From CAZIPN01 sp964541225 (lineage in GTDB: Bacteria > Actinomycetota > Coriobacteriia > Anaerosomatales > JAAXUF01): DNA of 24,785 nucleotides. Below, one piece after another: positions 7,652 through 16,414 of this stretch (its first letter is position 1; every line of letters begins with the position of its first letter). Both the position numbers and the translations under genes were made by a program. Under the pieces are notes generated by a model. It did no database searches, had not been told where the DNA came from, and was given only the letters and a program-made list of their open reading frames with translations. The stretch spans positions 1-24,785 of the forward strand of contig CAZIPN010000029.1 of NCBI GenBank assembly GCA_964541225.1, written 5' to 3'.

Positions 7652-7990
7652 ATGAAGAAGATCGAGGCGATCATCAAGCCCCACAAGCTCGACGACGTGA
7701 AGGAAGCGATCAACGCGTTGGGCGTGCAGGGCATGACCGTGAGCGACGTGCGTGGCTATGGTCGGCAGAAGGGCCACACTGAGATCTACCGAGGCTCTGA
7801 GTACACCGTCGACTTCGTCCCGAAGGTCAAGATCGAGATCGTCGTCGCCGACGACGCTGCCGAGAAGGTCGAGGACGCGGTCCTTACGGCAGCTCGGACC
7901 GAGAAGATTGGCGATGGCAAGATCTTCACCAGCGATGTTGACAGTGCCGTGCGCATCCGCACTGGCGAGCGGGGCCCGGAAGCGCTCTAG
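7652..7990 (+). CDS. glnK: PII-family nitrogen signalling protein
   Basis: A 112-residue protein, exactly the canonical PII length. The T-loop G-H-T-E-I-Y-R-G-S-E-Y carries Tyr51, the residue uridylylated in proteobacteria and adenylylated in several actinobacteria. The signature T-x-x-x-x-G-D-G-K-I-F is present near residue 90. ATG 7652 has AGGAG 7 nt upstream; a TTG one codon earlier is too close to it. PII binds ATP/ADP and 2-oxoglutarate and gates Amt through the T-loop. Its place directly after amt makes glnK the better name than glnB. Its stop codon touches the glnD ATG with no gap. Confidence 0.96.
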   Translation: MKKIEAIIKPHKLDDVKEAINALGVQGMTVSDVRGYGRQKGHTEIYRGSEYTVDFVPKVKIEIVVADDAAEKVEDAVLTAARTEKIGDGKIFTSDVDSAVRIRTGERGPEAL

Positions 7991-10315
7991 ATGGAGAGCT
8001 ACCTCTCCCAGCGCGAGGCACTCATCGCCTCGGCAACGCCGGGAGTGGCCGCCGCACAAGAACTTGCACACATCACCGATGAAGCCGTTCGGGAACTTGC
8101 CCGAACGGCTTCATCGCGTCTCGGCGGCGAACGCTACGCACTGATCGCGCTGGGTGGCTGGGGCGCGGGGGCGATGCTGCCCTCCAGCGACCTCGACATC
8201 CTCGTGTTGTCCGATGCCAAGGAGCGCACGCTCAAGCCGTTCGTCGAGGAGGTGCTCTACCCGCTCTGGGATGCCGGGCTGAAAGTCGGCCATCAGGTGC
8301 GCAGCCCCAAGGGGCAGCTTCGAGCGATGCGAGCCGATCTGGCGAGCTGCACGGCCGCACTCACCGGCCGGCCGCTCGCCGGCGACGTGGGGTGGGCTGA
8401 GCTGGTACTCGCACGCGGCGCGCAGGACGCACACAGACGCTCGCGCGAAGTTCTCGGCGAACTGGCGCGGCGTCCTCGCCCAGGATCGCCGTACCTGCTC
8501 GAACCCGAACTCAAAGAAGGCGCCGGTGGGCGGCGCGACTACGACGAACTCGTGTGGACGGCAGCCGTCGTCACCGGCAAGATCGCGCGGACGCCACTGC
8601 TGCTGATCGACGCCGGGCTCGCCACTGCCGAGGAACTCGGGCGCCTCACGCAAGCAGCCGAGACGACCGCAGTGGCGCGCTTCGAACTCGCACGTGCCGG
8701 GCTCGGCACGGAGATGACGCTCGACGCGACAGACGCGCTGCACGCAGTCACGCCTGCCGAGGTGCAGCTCGCGCTCGCCGAAACCGCGCTCGTGCTCACC
8801 CACGTGCGCGAGCGTCTCGGCGGGCAACGTGGGCGGGACTGGTCGGCGAGAGAACGCCAGCTGGCGCGCAGTCCACAAGCGACGGGGGCCCCGCCTCATG
8901 CGCGCAACGACACTGAGCCGCTTGCACCCGAAGAGCTCTTCGCGTTGTTCGACGCGGGCGACGCGGCGCTTCCCGCGCTTGAGGAGGCAGCGCAGGAGGG
9001 ACGGCTCGATGGCGTCCTGCCTGGTTTCCGCGATCTCATGACGCTGCGGCGGCCAGGGATCGGCCACGAGCTGACGGTCGGCGCTCACTCGCTGAAAGCA
9101 GCCGCGCTCGTGATGACGATGCCTGCCGAGGGCGCGCTCGCTCGATCGCGCGAGGCGCTGGAGCATCCGCGCACGTTGCAGGTGGCGGCGCTCGCGCACG
9201 ACATCGGCAAGATGAAGCCGGGGGGCGGCCATGCCGAGCGAGGCGTGAAGCCCGCCGAAGCATGTGCGCGCGCCTTTGGGCTGTCGGAGTCGTCGGCTGA
9301 AGACGTTGCCGACCTCGTCTTCCTCCACCTCCTCCTCGCCGACTCCGCCACTCGCCTGGACCTCGACGACGAGGACGCGATCCTGCACGTCGCCGCACAG
9401 GTCGCCCGCCGAGAACTCCTCGCACCTCTGCACCTGCTCACCGCCGCCGACTCACGCGCCACGGGTCCGGCAACCTGGTCGCGCTGGAAGGAGTCGCTGG
9501 TGGGCGCCCTCGTCTCGCGACTCGACGCCGCGCTCTCGCCTGACATCGATGGCGCCGGAATCGCCGAGCGAGGCGAAGCCGTCCGCGCCGAGGCGCTCGA
9601 CGCGATGGCCGAAGCCGCCGAAGCCGAGCGTGCGTTCGTGCACGGCGCGTCCCTGCGCTACCTCGCGGGCCGAGCCGTGAGCGATGTCGTCCGCGACGCA
9701 CATCTCGTCGCCGAGCTGCAGCGCTCCCCGTCGGCGGCTGAAGTGCGGCTTGCTGTCGGCGCAGGCCCGACACCAGACACGAGCTCGGTCACCGTCGCAG
9801 CCGTCGATCGGCCCGAACTCCTCGCGCGCATTGCGGGCGCGATGTCGCTCGCCGGACTCGACATCCTGGCCCTCGACGCGTACGGCTCGCGTGGCGGCGT
9901 GGCTCTCGACAGCTTCGTAGTGGCCTCGGCGACACGCAAGGGCCTGTCCACCGAAACGTTCGTGCAGCTCGAGCGCTTCTTGCGCGCGGCGATCCGCGAC
10001 CGTCTCGAACTCAAGACCCGACTTGCCGAGCGACGCCTGCACTATCCCGCCCGCGCCGCTGCCCCGGTGAAGGTCGAGACCGTCTCGGCGGGATGGGACA
10101 CGGCCGTGCGCGTGTCGGCACCGGACCGACCGGGGCTTCTGCACGATCTGGCTCGCGCCGTCTCGGCAACCAACCTCGATATCCGGTGGGCGAAAGTGCT
10201 TACCGTGGACGGACTCGCGCTCGACACGTTCCATGTCGTCGGGCAAGATGGCGGGCCCGTGGACGATCCGGGCGTCATCGGTCACCTGTCGATGCGCATG
10301 CGCGAGATTCGGTAG
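7991..10315 (+). CDS. glnD: PII nucleotidyltransferase / nucleotidyl-removing enzyme
   Basis: A 774-residue GlnD with all four parts. The nucleotidyltransferase core is G-G-W-G-A-G (55-60) followed by S-S-D-L-D with Asp67 and Asp69. Next come a helical GlnD linker and an HD phosphohydrolase domain with H403-D404 in A-H-D-I-G-K. Two ACT domains form the last 190 or so residues, each with a D-R-P-x-L-L motif. It modifies Tyr51 of PII under nitrogen limitation and removes the group when glutamine is high. In Corynebacterium and Streptomyces the homologue adenylylates PII, so the nucleotide used here is open. ATG 7991 abuts the glnK stop, with GGAAG 7 nt upstream inside glnK. Codons 29-42 form a perfect hairpin in the mRNA. 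Confidence 0.95.
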   Translation: MESYLSQREALIASATPGVAAAQELAHITDEAVRELARTASSRLGGERYALIALGGWGAGAMLPSSDLDILVLSDAKERTLKPFVEEVLYPLWDAGLKVGHQVRSPKGQLRAMRADLASCTAALTGRPLAGDVGWAELVLARGAQDAHRRSREVLGELARRPRPGSPYLLEPELKEGAGGRRDYDELVWTAAVVTGKIARTPLLLIDAGLATAEELGRLTQAAETTAVARFELARAGLGTEMTLDATDALHAVTPAEVQLALAETALVLTHVRERLGGQRGRDWSARERQLARSPQATGAPPHARNDTEPLAPEELFALFDAGDAALPALEEAAQEGRLDGVLPGFRDLMTLRRPGIGHELTVGAHSLKAAALVMTMPAEGALARSREALEHPRTLQVAALAHDIGKMKPGGGHAERGVKPAEACARAFGLSESSAEDVADLVFLHLLLADSATRLDLDDEDAILHVAAQVARRELLAPLHLLTAADSRATGPATWSRWKESLVGALVSRLDAALSPDIDGAGIAERGEAVRAEALDAMAEAAEAERAFVHGASLRYLAGRAVSDVVRDAHLVAELQRSPSAAEVRLAVGAGPTPDTSSVTVAAVDRPELLARIAGAMSLAGLDILALDAYGSRGGVALDSFVVASATRKGLSTETFVQLERFLRAAIRDRLELKTRLAERRLHYPARAAAPVKVETVSAGWDTAVRVSAPDRPGLLHDLARAVSATNLDIRWAKVLTVDGLALDTFHVVGQDGGPVDDPGVIGHLSMRMREIR
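8077..8116 (+). other. Perfect 17-bp inverted repeat inside the 5' end of glnD
   Basis: The left arm is 8077-8093 and the right arm 8100-8116, with a 6-nt loop AACTTG. All 17 pairs are Watson-Crick. It begins 86 nt after the glnD ATG. No T-run follows, so it is not a classic terminator. The 8-mer GAACTTGC also occurs as a direct repeat at 8060-8067 and 8093-8100, overlapping the loop. An mRNA stem this stable would be expected to affect decay, pausing or ribosome transit between glnK and glnD. Confidence 0.85.
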
Positions 10316-10372
10316 CGCTCGGGTACGATGATGCAACCGAGTGACCGCGCCGCGAGCGAGTTGGGAGAGCGC

Positions 10373-10927
10373 ATGGGGATCTACACCCGCCGAGGAGATG
10401 GCGGCGAAGCTGGGCTGGGCGACGGCTCTCGCACCAGCAAAGCCTCGCTGCGCATCGACGCGCTCGGCGCACTCGACGAGGCTGGCGCAGCGATCGGCCT
10501 GGCTCGGCAGGCAGTCGATGACACCTCGCTTGACGACGTACTACGCTTCGCCGAACAACGCGTCTTCAACTGCGCGGCGGCGCTCGCGACACCCGCTCCC
10601 ACCGACGCGACGCCGACGATCTCTCCCGCCGACGTCGCGTTCCTTGAGGCCGCCATCGACCACTTCGCCGATGAGGGCCCGTGGCGCGGTTTCGTGCTGG
10701 CATCCGGGGGCGAAGCGGCCGCACGCCTTCATTTCGCGCGCACACTCGCGCGTCAGGCCGAACGCCGCACCGTCGCGCTTGCCGAGAGCGAAGATGTCGC
10801 CCCCGAGCTGCTCGCCTTCGCCAACCGGCTTTCCGACCTTCTTTTCACTGCCGCGCGCGCGGCAGCTCGCCAAGCAAACGCGACCGAGGACTTCTGGGAT
10901 CGCGACGCACAGCCGCCCACGCTCTGA
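10373..10927 (+). CDS. ATP:cob(I)alamin adenosyltransferase, PduO type
   Basis: A 184-residue protein matching the usual size of PduO/MMAB adenosyltransferases, which make adenosylcobalamin from cob(I)alamin and ATP. Visible motifs are Y-T-R-R-G-D-G-G near the N terminus (ATP-binding), G-A-L-D-E in the first helix, A-R-T-L-A-R-Q-A-E-R-R (compare R-x-x-C-R-R-A-E-R in the family, here without the Cys), and N-R-L-S-D-L-L-F near the C terminus. The start is ATG 10373, with GGGAG 5 nt upstream, giving the standard M-G-I-Y-T opening; an upstream ATG pair at 10328 is in frame but has no clear ribosome site. It lies 57 nt after glnD and is probably in the same transcript, though no nitrogen link is known. 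It may serve the B12 radical SAM protein in this window or B12 enzymes elsewhere. Confidence 0.9.
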   Translation: MGIYTRRGDGGEAGLGDGSRTSKASLRIDALGALDEAGAAIGLARQAVDDTSLDDVLRFAEQRVFNCAAALATPAPTDATPTISPADVAFLEAAIDHFADEGPWRGFVLASGGEAAARLHFARTLARQAERRTVALAESEDVAPELLAFANRLSDLLFTAARAAARQANATEDFWDRDAQPPTL

Positions 10928-10940
10928 GCACGCGACACGC

Positions 10941-10946
10941 TATAAT
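10941..10946 (+). promoter_or_regulatory. Consensus -10 box before larE
   Basis: A perfect TATAAT in an otherwise GC-rich gap, 31 bp before the larE GTG. The -35 position (about 10918-10923, CACGCT) is poor. It suggests larE can be transcribed on its own, with a leader of about 25 nt. Confidence 0.5.
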
Positions 10947-10976
10947 TCATCTTCACTGCCCTGAGGGAGCCAACAC

Positions 10977-11795
10977 GTGACAACCGCCGACAAGTACGAC
11001 GCCCTTCTCGCCCACTTGCGCGATCTTGAGAGCGTTCTCGTGGCGTACTCCGGCGGAATCGACTCCACGCTTCTTGCCTTCGCCGCGCACGCCGAACTCG
11101 GCGACAGAGCGGCGGCCGCACTGGCTTCCTCGGCGACGTATCCGGACTCTGAGACGATCTCCGCACGGGAACTCGCAAGTGAGCTGGGCTTTCGTCTGAT
11201 TGAGGTGGAGACGGACGAACTCGCCGACCCGCGGTTCTCGGCGAACAACCCCGATCGCTGCTACCACTGCAAGAGCGAGCTGTTCGAACTGCTCAGCCGC
11301 GTCGCCAACGTTCAGGGGCTCGACTGGGTCGCTGACGGCACCAACATCGACGACCTCGCCGATCACCGCCCCGGTCGGCGCGCCGCGCGCGAGCAAGACA
11401 TCGTGAGTCCTCTGGCCGACGCGGGCCTCTCGAAGGCCGAGATCCGCGAACTCGCTTACGAGCTCGGTCTTCCCAACTGGGACAAGCCGACAATGGCGTG
11501 CCTCGCGTCGCGCTTCCCCTACCACGTGCCCATCACTGATGAGGGCATCGCGCGCGTGGCCGCCGCCGAAAGCGCCGTGCGCAGCCTGGGCTTCGGGCAG
11601 TTCCGGGTCCGCTCGCACGGCCAGGTCGCGCGCATCGAAGTCGCGGGTGACGAGATGGACAGCGCGTGGCTCAAGCGCATCGAAATTGCCGACGCCGTGT
11701 GCCAGGCCGGTTTCGCGTATGCCGCGCTCGACCTGGAAGGCTATCGCGTCGGGTCGATGAACGAGGTGCTCGCCGACGAGGAGCGCGGGGACTGA
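10977..11795 (+). CDS. larE: LarE-type ATP-dependent sacrificial sulfur transferase
   Basis: A 272-residue member of the LarE branch of the PP-loop ATPases. The PP-loop is A-Y-S-G-G-I-D-S-T at about 23-31. Further motifs are N-N-P-D-R-C-Y-H-C-K, D-G-T-N-x-D-D, and A-C-L-A-S-R-F-P-Y, whose Cys is the likely sacrificial sulfur donor. LarE adenylylates the pyridine dicarboxylate precursor of the nickel-pincer nucleotide and donates sulfur, in known cases from its own cysteine. The start is GTG 10977, with GGGAG about 7 nt upstream. No larB, larC or lactate racemase gene is in the window, so the pathway link is unproven and a different thiolation target is possible. It converges on the ATPase gene, with 25 bp between the stops. 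Confidence 0.88.
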   Translation: MTTADKYDALLAHLRDLESVLVAYSGGIDSTLLAFAAHAELGDRAAAALASSATYPDSETISARELASELGFRLIEVETDELADPRFSANNPDRCYHCKSELFELLSRVANVQGLDWVADGTNIDDLADHRPGRRAAREQDIVSPLADAGLSKAEIRELAYELGLPNWDKPTMACLASRFPYHVPITDEGIARVAAAESAVRSLGFGQFRVRSHGQVARIEVAGDEMDSAWLKRIEIADAVCQAGFAYAALDLEGYRVGSMNEVLADEERGD

Positions 11796-11820
11796 GAGCG
11801 GCCCAACAACCGCACAGAAA

Positions 11821-14253
11821 TCAGCCGCGCCGAGCTCCCAGCAGCCGCATCCCATTCAGAATCACAAGCAGCGCCACGCCCGTGTCGGCAAAGACCGCCA
11901 GCCACATGTTCGCGTAGCCGAGAATCGCCGCGATCAACACCGCCACCTTCACGACCACCGAGAACGTCACGTTCTGCCAGATGATCGCGAGCGTGCGTCG
12001 GCCGAGCGCGAAGAAGCCTGGCAGCGCCGAGAGATCGTCGGCCATGAGCGCCACATCGGCGGTTTCCAGCGCGGTGTCGCTGCCCGCCGCACCCATCGCG
12101 ATCCCGATGTCGGCGACCGCCAGGGCAGGCGCGTCGTTGTGGCCATCGCCCACCATCGCCACCAAGCCAAAGCGATCCTTGAGCCGCAGCACCGCGTCCA
12201 CCTTGTCGGCAGGCAGAAGCGAGGCCATATGTGCCGAGAGCCCCGCGCGCGCCGCGACTGCCGCCGCGGTCGCCTCGTTGTCCCCGGTGAGCATGACCGT
12301 GTGCTCGGCACCCTGCCGACGAACCGCGCTCACGACCTGCTCCGCCTCATCGCGCAGCGGATCTTCAACGCCGAGCAACCCGAGCGGCTCGGCCTCGCGC
12401 AGCACGACCAGCACGGTGTGACCTTCAGCCTGAACCTCGGCGATGCGCTCGGCTTGTGCTCGCGTGAGATCGCCGATCTCCGCGGCAAATGCGGGGCTGA
12501 TGACGCGCATGCACGCGCCCTCGATCGAAGCTTGCACGCCGCGTCCCGCAAGTTCTTCGAACCCGCTAACAGCACTGTGGCTCGCATCGGATCGTGCAGC
12601 AACCCGCTGGGCACCGCCGCCTGCTGCGGCGCCGGTCTCCTCGGCAGCTTCAACGATCGTGCGCGCGATCGGATGGTTCGAGTGCTGCTCGATCGAGGCG
12701 GCGAGCGCAAGTAGCTCGGCGGGCGTGATCGCGTCGTGGAACGGCTCGACGTCGACGAGCACAGGCCGACCCTGTGTCAGCGTGCCGGTCTTGTCGAAGG
12801 CAATCGCACGCACGCGGGCAGCGACTTCGAGGTAGGCGCCACCTTTCACGAGCACGCCATCGCGCCCCGCCCGCGAGATCGCGCTTACGAGCGACACGGG
12901 CGTCGAGATCACGAGCGCGCACGGACACGCGACCACAAGCAGCACAAGCGCGCGGGTGATCCACACGATCGGCGCGCCGAGTCCGAAGATTGGCGGTATC
13001 GCGGCGACGGCAATCGCCAGCACGACAACGCTGGGCGTGTAGACGCGGCTGAAGCGATCCACCGCCTGCTGAACTGGCGCCTTGGCGCCCTGCGCCTGCT
13101 CGACGAGCTGCACCACGCGTGCAAGCGTGGAGTCGCGCGCAACCGCGCTCACCGTCACGTCGAGCAGCCCGCTGGTGTTCAGCGACCCGGAGAAGACGCG
13201 GTCGCCGACGGTCTTGTCGGCAGGAAGCGGTTCACCCGTGATCGCCGCCTCGTCAACTGCCGAGAAACCCGCGGCCACACTGCCGTCGAGCGGCACACGC
13301 TCGCCTGGTCGGATGCGCACAAGCGCGCCGACGGGCACGGTGTCGAGCGGCATCTCGGTTGCGGTGCCGTCCGGCGAGATGACGCGGGCGAGCTGCGGGG
13401 CGAGCTCCATCAGGTCGCGGATCGATCCTCGCGTCCGAGCCAGCGCGCGCGACTCGAGCCACCCGCCAAGCGTGTAGAGGAAGACGACCGACGCGGCCTC
13501 GACGTAGTCGGTAAGCGCGAGTGCGCCCGTGACGGCGATGAGCATCAGCACGTTGATGTCGACGCTGCGCGCGTTCAGCGACGACCACGCACGCGGGCCG
13601 AGCAGAACCCAGCCGAACGCAACTGCCAGCACACAGGCCACCACACCGCTACCGTGCGCAAACGAATCGAAGGCGAGGTGGCCGGGAGCGAGCAGCATTA
13701 CCGCAAGCGCGAACGCGGTCCCCGCCCCCGAGCCGACCACGGCCACGGACGTGCGGTTGCGAATCCACCACGACGCGCCCGCAGGCGAGGCACCCTCGGC
13801 AGGCCCGGCGATCTGCTCGGCGGCATGTCCGCTGGACTCGACGGCCCGCACCACCGCTGCGCGCGGGTCCGACGCGCGCCGGTACTCGACAAGCAGCGTG
13901 CCGCGCGCGAAGTTCAGGTCCGCGTCGACCACGCCGGGGATCATGGCGGCCGCCTTCTCCAGATTGCGTGCGCAATCGGGGCAGTCCAAGCCGACAATGC
14001 GCCACACCGCATGCGCGAATACGTCTTCCAGCTCGGCACCAAAGCGACGCGTTTGGACATCGAGCGTGTCCTCGGAGATGCGCTCCGGATCGAAGTCCAC
14101 GCGCATCGGGCCGTTCGCTTCGCACTCGACGCGCAGCACGCCGGGGATATCCTCGATCCGTGCGCAGAGGCGCGACTCACAACGCACACAGCGATGGCCG
14201 TCTTCGCCATGTGTCGGCATGTCGAATGTCGCCGAAGCGCGCTGCGGACTCAT
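11821..14253 (-). CDS. P1B-type heavy-metal ATPase, Zn/Cd/Pb exporter class
   Basis: An 810-residue metal pump. From the N terminus it has a degenerate metal-binding domain with C22-V-R-C25, a standard one with G-L-D-C91-P-D-C94, then the transmembrane Cys-Pro-Cys (443-445). It also has the phosphorylation site D487-K-T-G-T, M-L-T-G-D-N, and V-G-D-G-H-N-D-A-P-A-L-A. The last helices carry a conserved Lys and an A-D-T-G-V-A motif (Asp-x-Gly). That pair marks the ZntA/CadA group rather than copper pumps. It exports Zn2+, Cd2+ or Pb2+ using ATP. ATG 14253 is preferred; GTG 14286 is in frame, and neither has an ideal ribosome site. It lies 79 nt after uvrB on the same strand. No metal-responsive regulator is nearby. 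Confidence 0.93.
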   Translation of the reverse strand: MSPQRASATFDMPTHGEDGHRCVRCESRLCARIEDIPGVLRVECEANGPMRVDFDPERISEDTLDVQTRRFGAELEDVFAHAVWRIVGLDCPDCARNLEKAAAMIPGVVDADLNFARGTLLVEYRRASDPRAAVVRAVESSGHAAEQIAGPAEGASPAGASWWIRNRTSVAVVGSGAGTAFALAVMLLAPGHLAFDSFAHGSGVVACVLAVAFGWVLLGPRAWSSLNARSVDINVLMLIAVTGALALTDYVEAASVVFLYTLGGWLESRALARTRGSIRDLMELAPQLARVISPDGTATEMPLDTVPVGALVRIRPGERVPLDGSVAAGFSAVDEAAITGEPLPADKTVGDRVFSGSLNTSGLLDVTVSAVARDSTLARVVQLVEQAQGAKAPVQQAVDRFSRVYTPSVVVLAIAVAAIPPIFGLGAPIVWITRALVLLVVACPCALVISTPVSLVSAISRAGRDGVLVKGGAYLEVAARVRAIAFDKTGTLTQGRPVLVDVEPFHDAITPAELLALAASIEQHSNHPIARTIVEAAEETGAAAGGGAQRVAARSDASHSAVSGFEELAGRGVQASIEGACMRVISPAFAAEIGDLTRAQAERIAEVQAEGHTVLVVLREAEPLGLLGVEDPLRDEAEQVVSAVRRQGAEHTVMLTGDNEATAAAVAARAGLSAHMASLLPADKVDAVLRLKDRFGLVAMVGDGHNDAPALAVADIGIAMGAAGSDTALETADVALMADDLSALPGFFALGRRTLAIIWQNVTFSVVVKVAVLIAAILGYANMWLAVFADTGVALLVILNGMRLLGARRG

Positions 14254-14332
14254 GCGTGCGCGTCCTTCCGCCCGCGACTCCTCCACGCTCGCGCGCCCAT
14301 CCGAGACTCACTGTGCCAGCGCCTTGGCTCAG

Positions 14333-16402
14333 TCATCTGCGCTTCCGCCTCCCGTACGCCGATCCTTTGCGCGCTCCCGCCTTGAGCCTGCCGAGAACCT
14401 CGTCGGTCGACGTGCTCTCCACCTCTGCACGCAACTTCACTGCCTGGTCCCGCAGGCGCGCGGCCGTCTCGAAGTCCAGCGCGGCGGCCGCAGCGGCCAT
14501 GTCCTCCTCCATCGTGGAGATCAGCCGCATAACCTCGGCGTGCGGGAGCTTCGAGAGCTCACGCGCCGCTTCGACGGCTGTGGTCGTTTGCGAGTCGCCC
14601 TCGTGCATGTACTGCACGATGTCTGCGATCGCTTTGCGGATCGTCTGCGGCTCGATGCCGTGCTCGGTGTTGTAGGCAACCTGCTTGGCTCGGCGGCGGT
14701 TGGTCTCGTCGATAGCGAACTTCATGGAGTCGGTGACCTTGTCGGCGTACATGATGACCTGGCCGGAGACGTTGCGCGCCGCGCGCCCGATCGTCTGGAT
14801 GAGCGAGCGTCCGTTGCGCAGGAAGCCCTCCTTGTCGGCGTCAAGGATCGCGACAAGCGAGACTTCGGGCAGGTCGAGACCTTCACGCAAGAGGTTGATG
14901 CCGACGAGCACGTCGAAGGTGCCCATGCGCAGCTCGCGCAGGATGTCGACGCGCTCGAGCGTGGCGATGTCGGAGTGCAAGTAGCGCACCTTGATGCCCT
15001 GCTCGAAGAGGTAGTCCGTGAGGTCCTCGGCCATCTTCTTGGTGAGCGTGGTGACCAGCGTGCGGTCCCCCGCCTCAGTTCGCTGCTTGATCTCGCCGAT
15101 CAGGTCATCGATCTGCCCCTTCACCGGACGCACGACAATCTCGGGATCGACCAGGCCGGTCGGCCGAATGATCTGCTCCACGACCTGCTCACTGACGCGC
15201 AGCTCATAGTCGCCCGGCGTCGCCGAGACGTACACGAACTGCGGCACGCGCGCCTCAAACTCGTCGAAGCGCAGCGGACGGTTGTCCAGCGCGCTCGGCA
15301 GGCGAAATCCGTGCTCGACCAGCGTGATCTTGCGGCTCTTGTCGCCTTCGTGCATGCCGCGAATCTGCGGCACCGTGACGTGGCTTTCGTCGATGATCGT
15401 GAGGAAGTCATCGCCAAAGTAGTCGATGAGCGTGTTGGCTGGCTCGCCTGGCTGGCGCCCGTCGAGGTGGCGCGAGTAGTTCTCGATGCCGCTCGTGAAC
15501 CCCATGGTCTCCAGCATCTCGAGGTCGTAGTTCACGCGCATCTCCAGGCGCTGCGCCTCCAGCAGCTTGCCGTCGGCCTTGAGCTCGGCGAGACGCGCCG
15601 TCAGTTCCTCTTGAATGGTGCCGAGAGCTGTCTGCATCTTCGAGTGCTCGGTGACGTAGTGGGTGGCTGGCCATATCGGCAGCTCATCGAAGGTGTTGAG
15701 CACCTCGCCGGTGAGCTGATCGACTTCGCTCACGCTCTCGATCTCATCGCCAAACAGCTCAACGCGCACAGGGTGATCGGCATAGGGCGGGAAGATGTCG
15801 ACCACGTCGCCTCGCACGCGGAACGTTCCGCGCGTCAGGTCGAAGTCGTTGCGGTCGTATTGGATCTGAATCAGATCGCGGATGAGTTCATCGCGGTCGT
15901 AGCTCTTGCCGGGGCTCAGAAAGACCGCCATCCCCGCGTAGTCCTCTGGCGAGCCGATGCCGTAGATGCAGCTCACACTTGCCACAACAACGACGTCCTT
16001 GCGTGAAAGCAGCGCCGCGGTGGCCGCGTGCCGAAGCTTCTCGACCTCCTCGTTGATCGAGGCGTCCTTCTCGATGAAGGTGTCGGTCGACGGGACGTAG
16101 GCTTCCGGCTGGTAGTAGTCGTAGTAGCTCACGAAGTAGACGACCGCGTTGTCCGGCAGGAAGTCCTTGATCTCGGCGGCGAGCTGAGCGGCGAGCGTCT
16201 TGTTGGGCGCCATGATGAGCGTGGGTTTCTGCACCGCCTCGATGACCTTGGCCATCGTGAAAGTCTTGCCGCTGCCGGTCACGCCAAGAAGCGTCTGATG
16301 GCGCAGGCCATCCGTGATGCCACGAGCGAGCTCGACAATCGCCTCTGGTTGATCGCCCGCGGGCTCAAACGGCGAAACGACGTGAAACCGGTTTGCGGGC
16401 AT
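14333..16402 (-). CDS. uvrB: Excinuclease ABC subunit B
   Basis: A 689-residue UvrB of normal length. Walker A is G-V-T-G-S-G-K-T (40-47). The beta-hairpin that inserts at the lesion is visible as Y-Y-D-Y-Y-Q-P-E-A-Y-V-P, followed by helicase motifs such as D-E-S-H and Q-x-x-G-R-A-A-R-N. The C terminus has a UVR coiled-coil domain (M-E-E-D-M-A-A-A-A-A-A-L-D-F-E-T-A-A-R-L-R-D) that contacts UvrC or UvrA, then a basic end. UvrB takes the damaged site from UvrA and recruits UvrC. The start is ATG 16402, with GGAG 9 nt upstream. It follows the lytic transglycosylase by 12 bp and is probably in one transcript with it and coaE. Confidence 0.97.
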   Translation of the reverse strand: MPANRFHVVSPFEPAGDQPEAIVELARGITDGLRHQTLLGVTGSGKTFTMAKVIEAVQKPTLIMAPNKTLAAQLAAEIKDFLPDNAVVYFVSYYDYYQPEAYVPSTDTFIEKDASINEEVEKLRHAATAALLSRKDVVVVASVSCIYGIGSPEDYAGMAVFLSPGKSYDRDELIRDLIQIQYDRNDFDLTRGTFRVRGDVVDIFPPYADHPVRVELFGDEIESVSEVDQLTGEVLNTFDELPIWPATHYVTEHSKMQTALGTIQEELTARLAELKADGKLLEAQRLEMRVNYDLEMLETMGFTSGIENYSRHLDGRQPGEPANTLIDYFGDDFLTIIDESHVTVPQIRGMHEGDKSRKITLVEHGFRLPSALDNRPLRFDEFEARVPQFVYVSATPGDYELRVSEQVVEQIIRPTGLVDPEIVVRPVKGQIDDLIGEIKQRTEAGDRTLVTTLTKKMAEDLTDYLFEQGIKVRYLHSDIATLERVDILRELRMGTFDVLVGINLLREGLDLPEVSLVAILDADKEGFLRNGRSLIQTIGRAARNVSGQVIMYADKVTDSMKFAIDETNRRRAKQVAYNTEHGIEPQTIRKAIADIVQYMHEGDSQTTTAVEAARELSKLPHAEVMRLISTMEEDMAAAAAALDFETAARLRDQAVKLRAEVESTSTDEVLGRLKAGARKGSAYGRRKRR

Positions 16403-16414
16403 GGGCCTGGTCTC

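Noticed and set aside
8111..9433. Long minus-strand frame opposite glnD
   Set aside because: Antisense shadow of a well-supported gene. No domain, no ribosome site.
13529..16006. Long plus-strand open frame (825 codons) opposite uvrB and the ATPase
   Set aside because: It lies antisense to two clear genes, its protein is Arg/Ser/Ala-rich with no recognisable domain, and such frames are common artefacts in GC-rich DNA.
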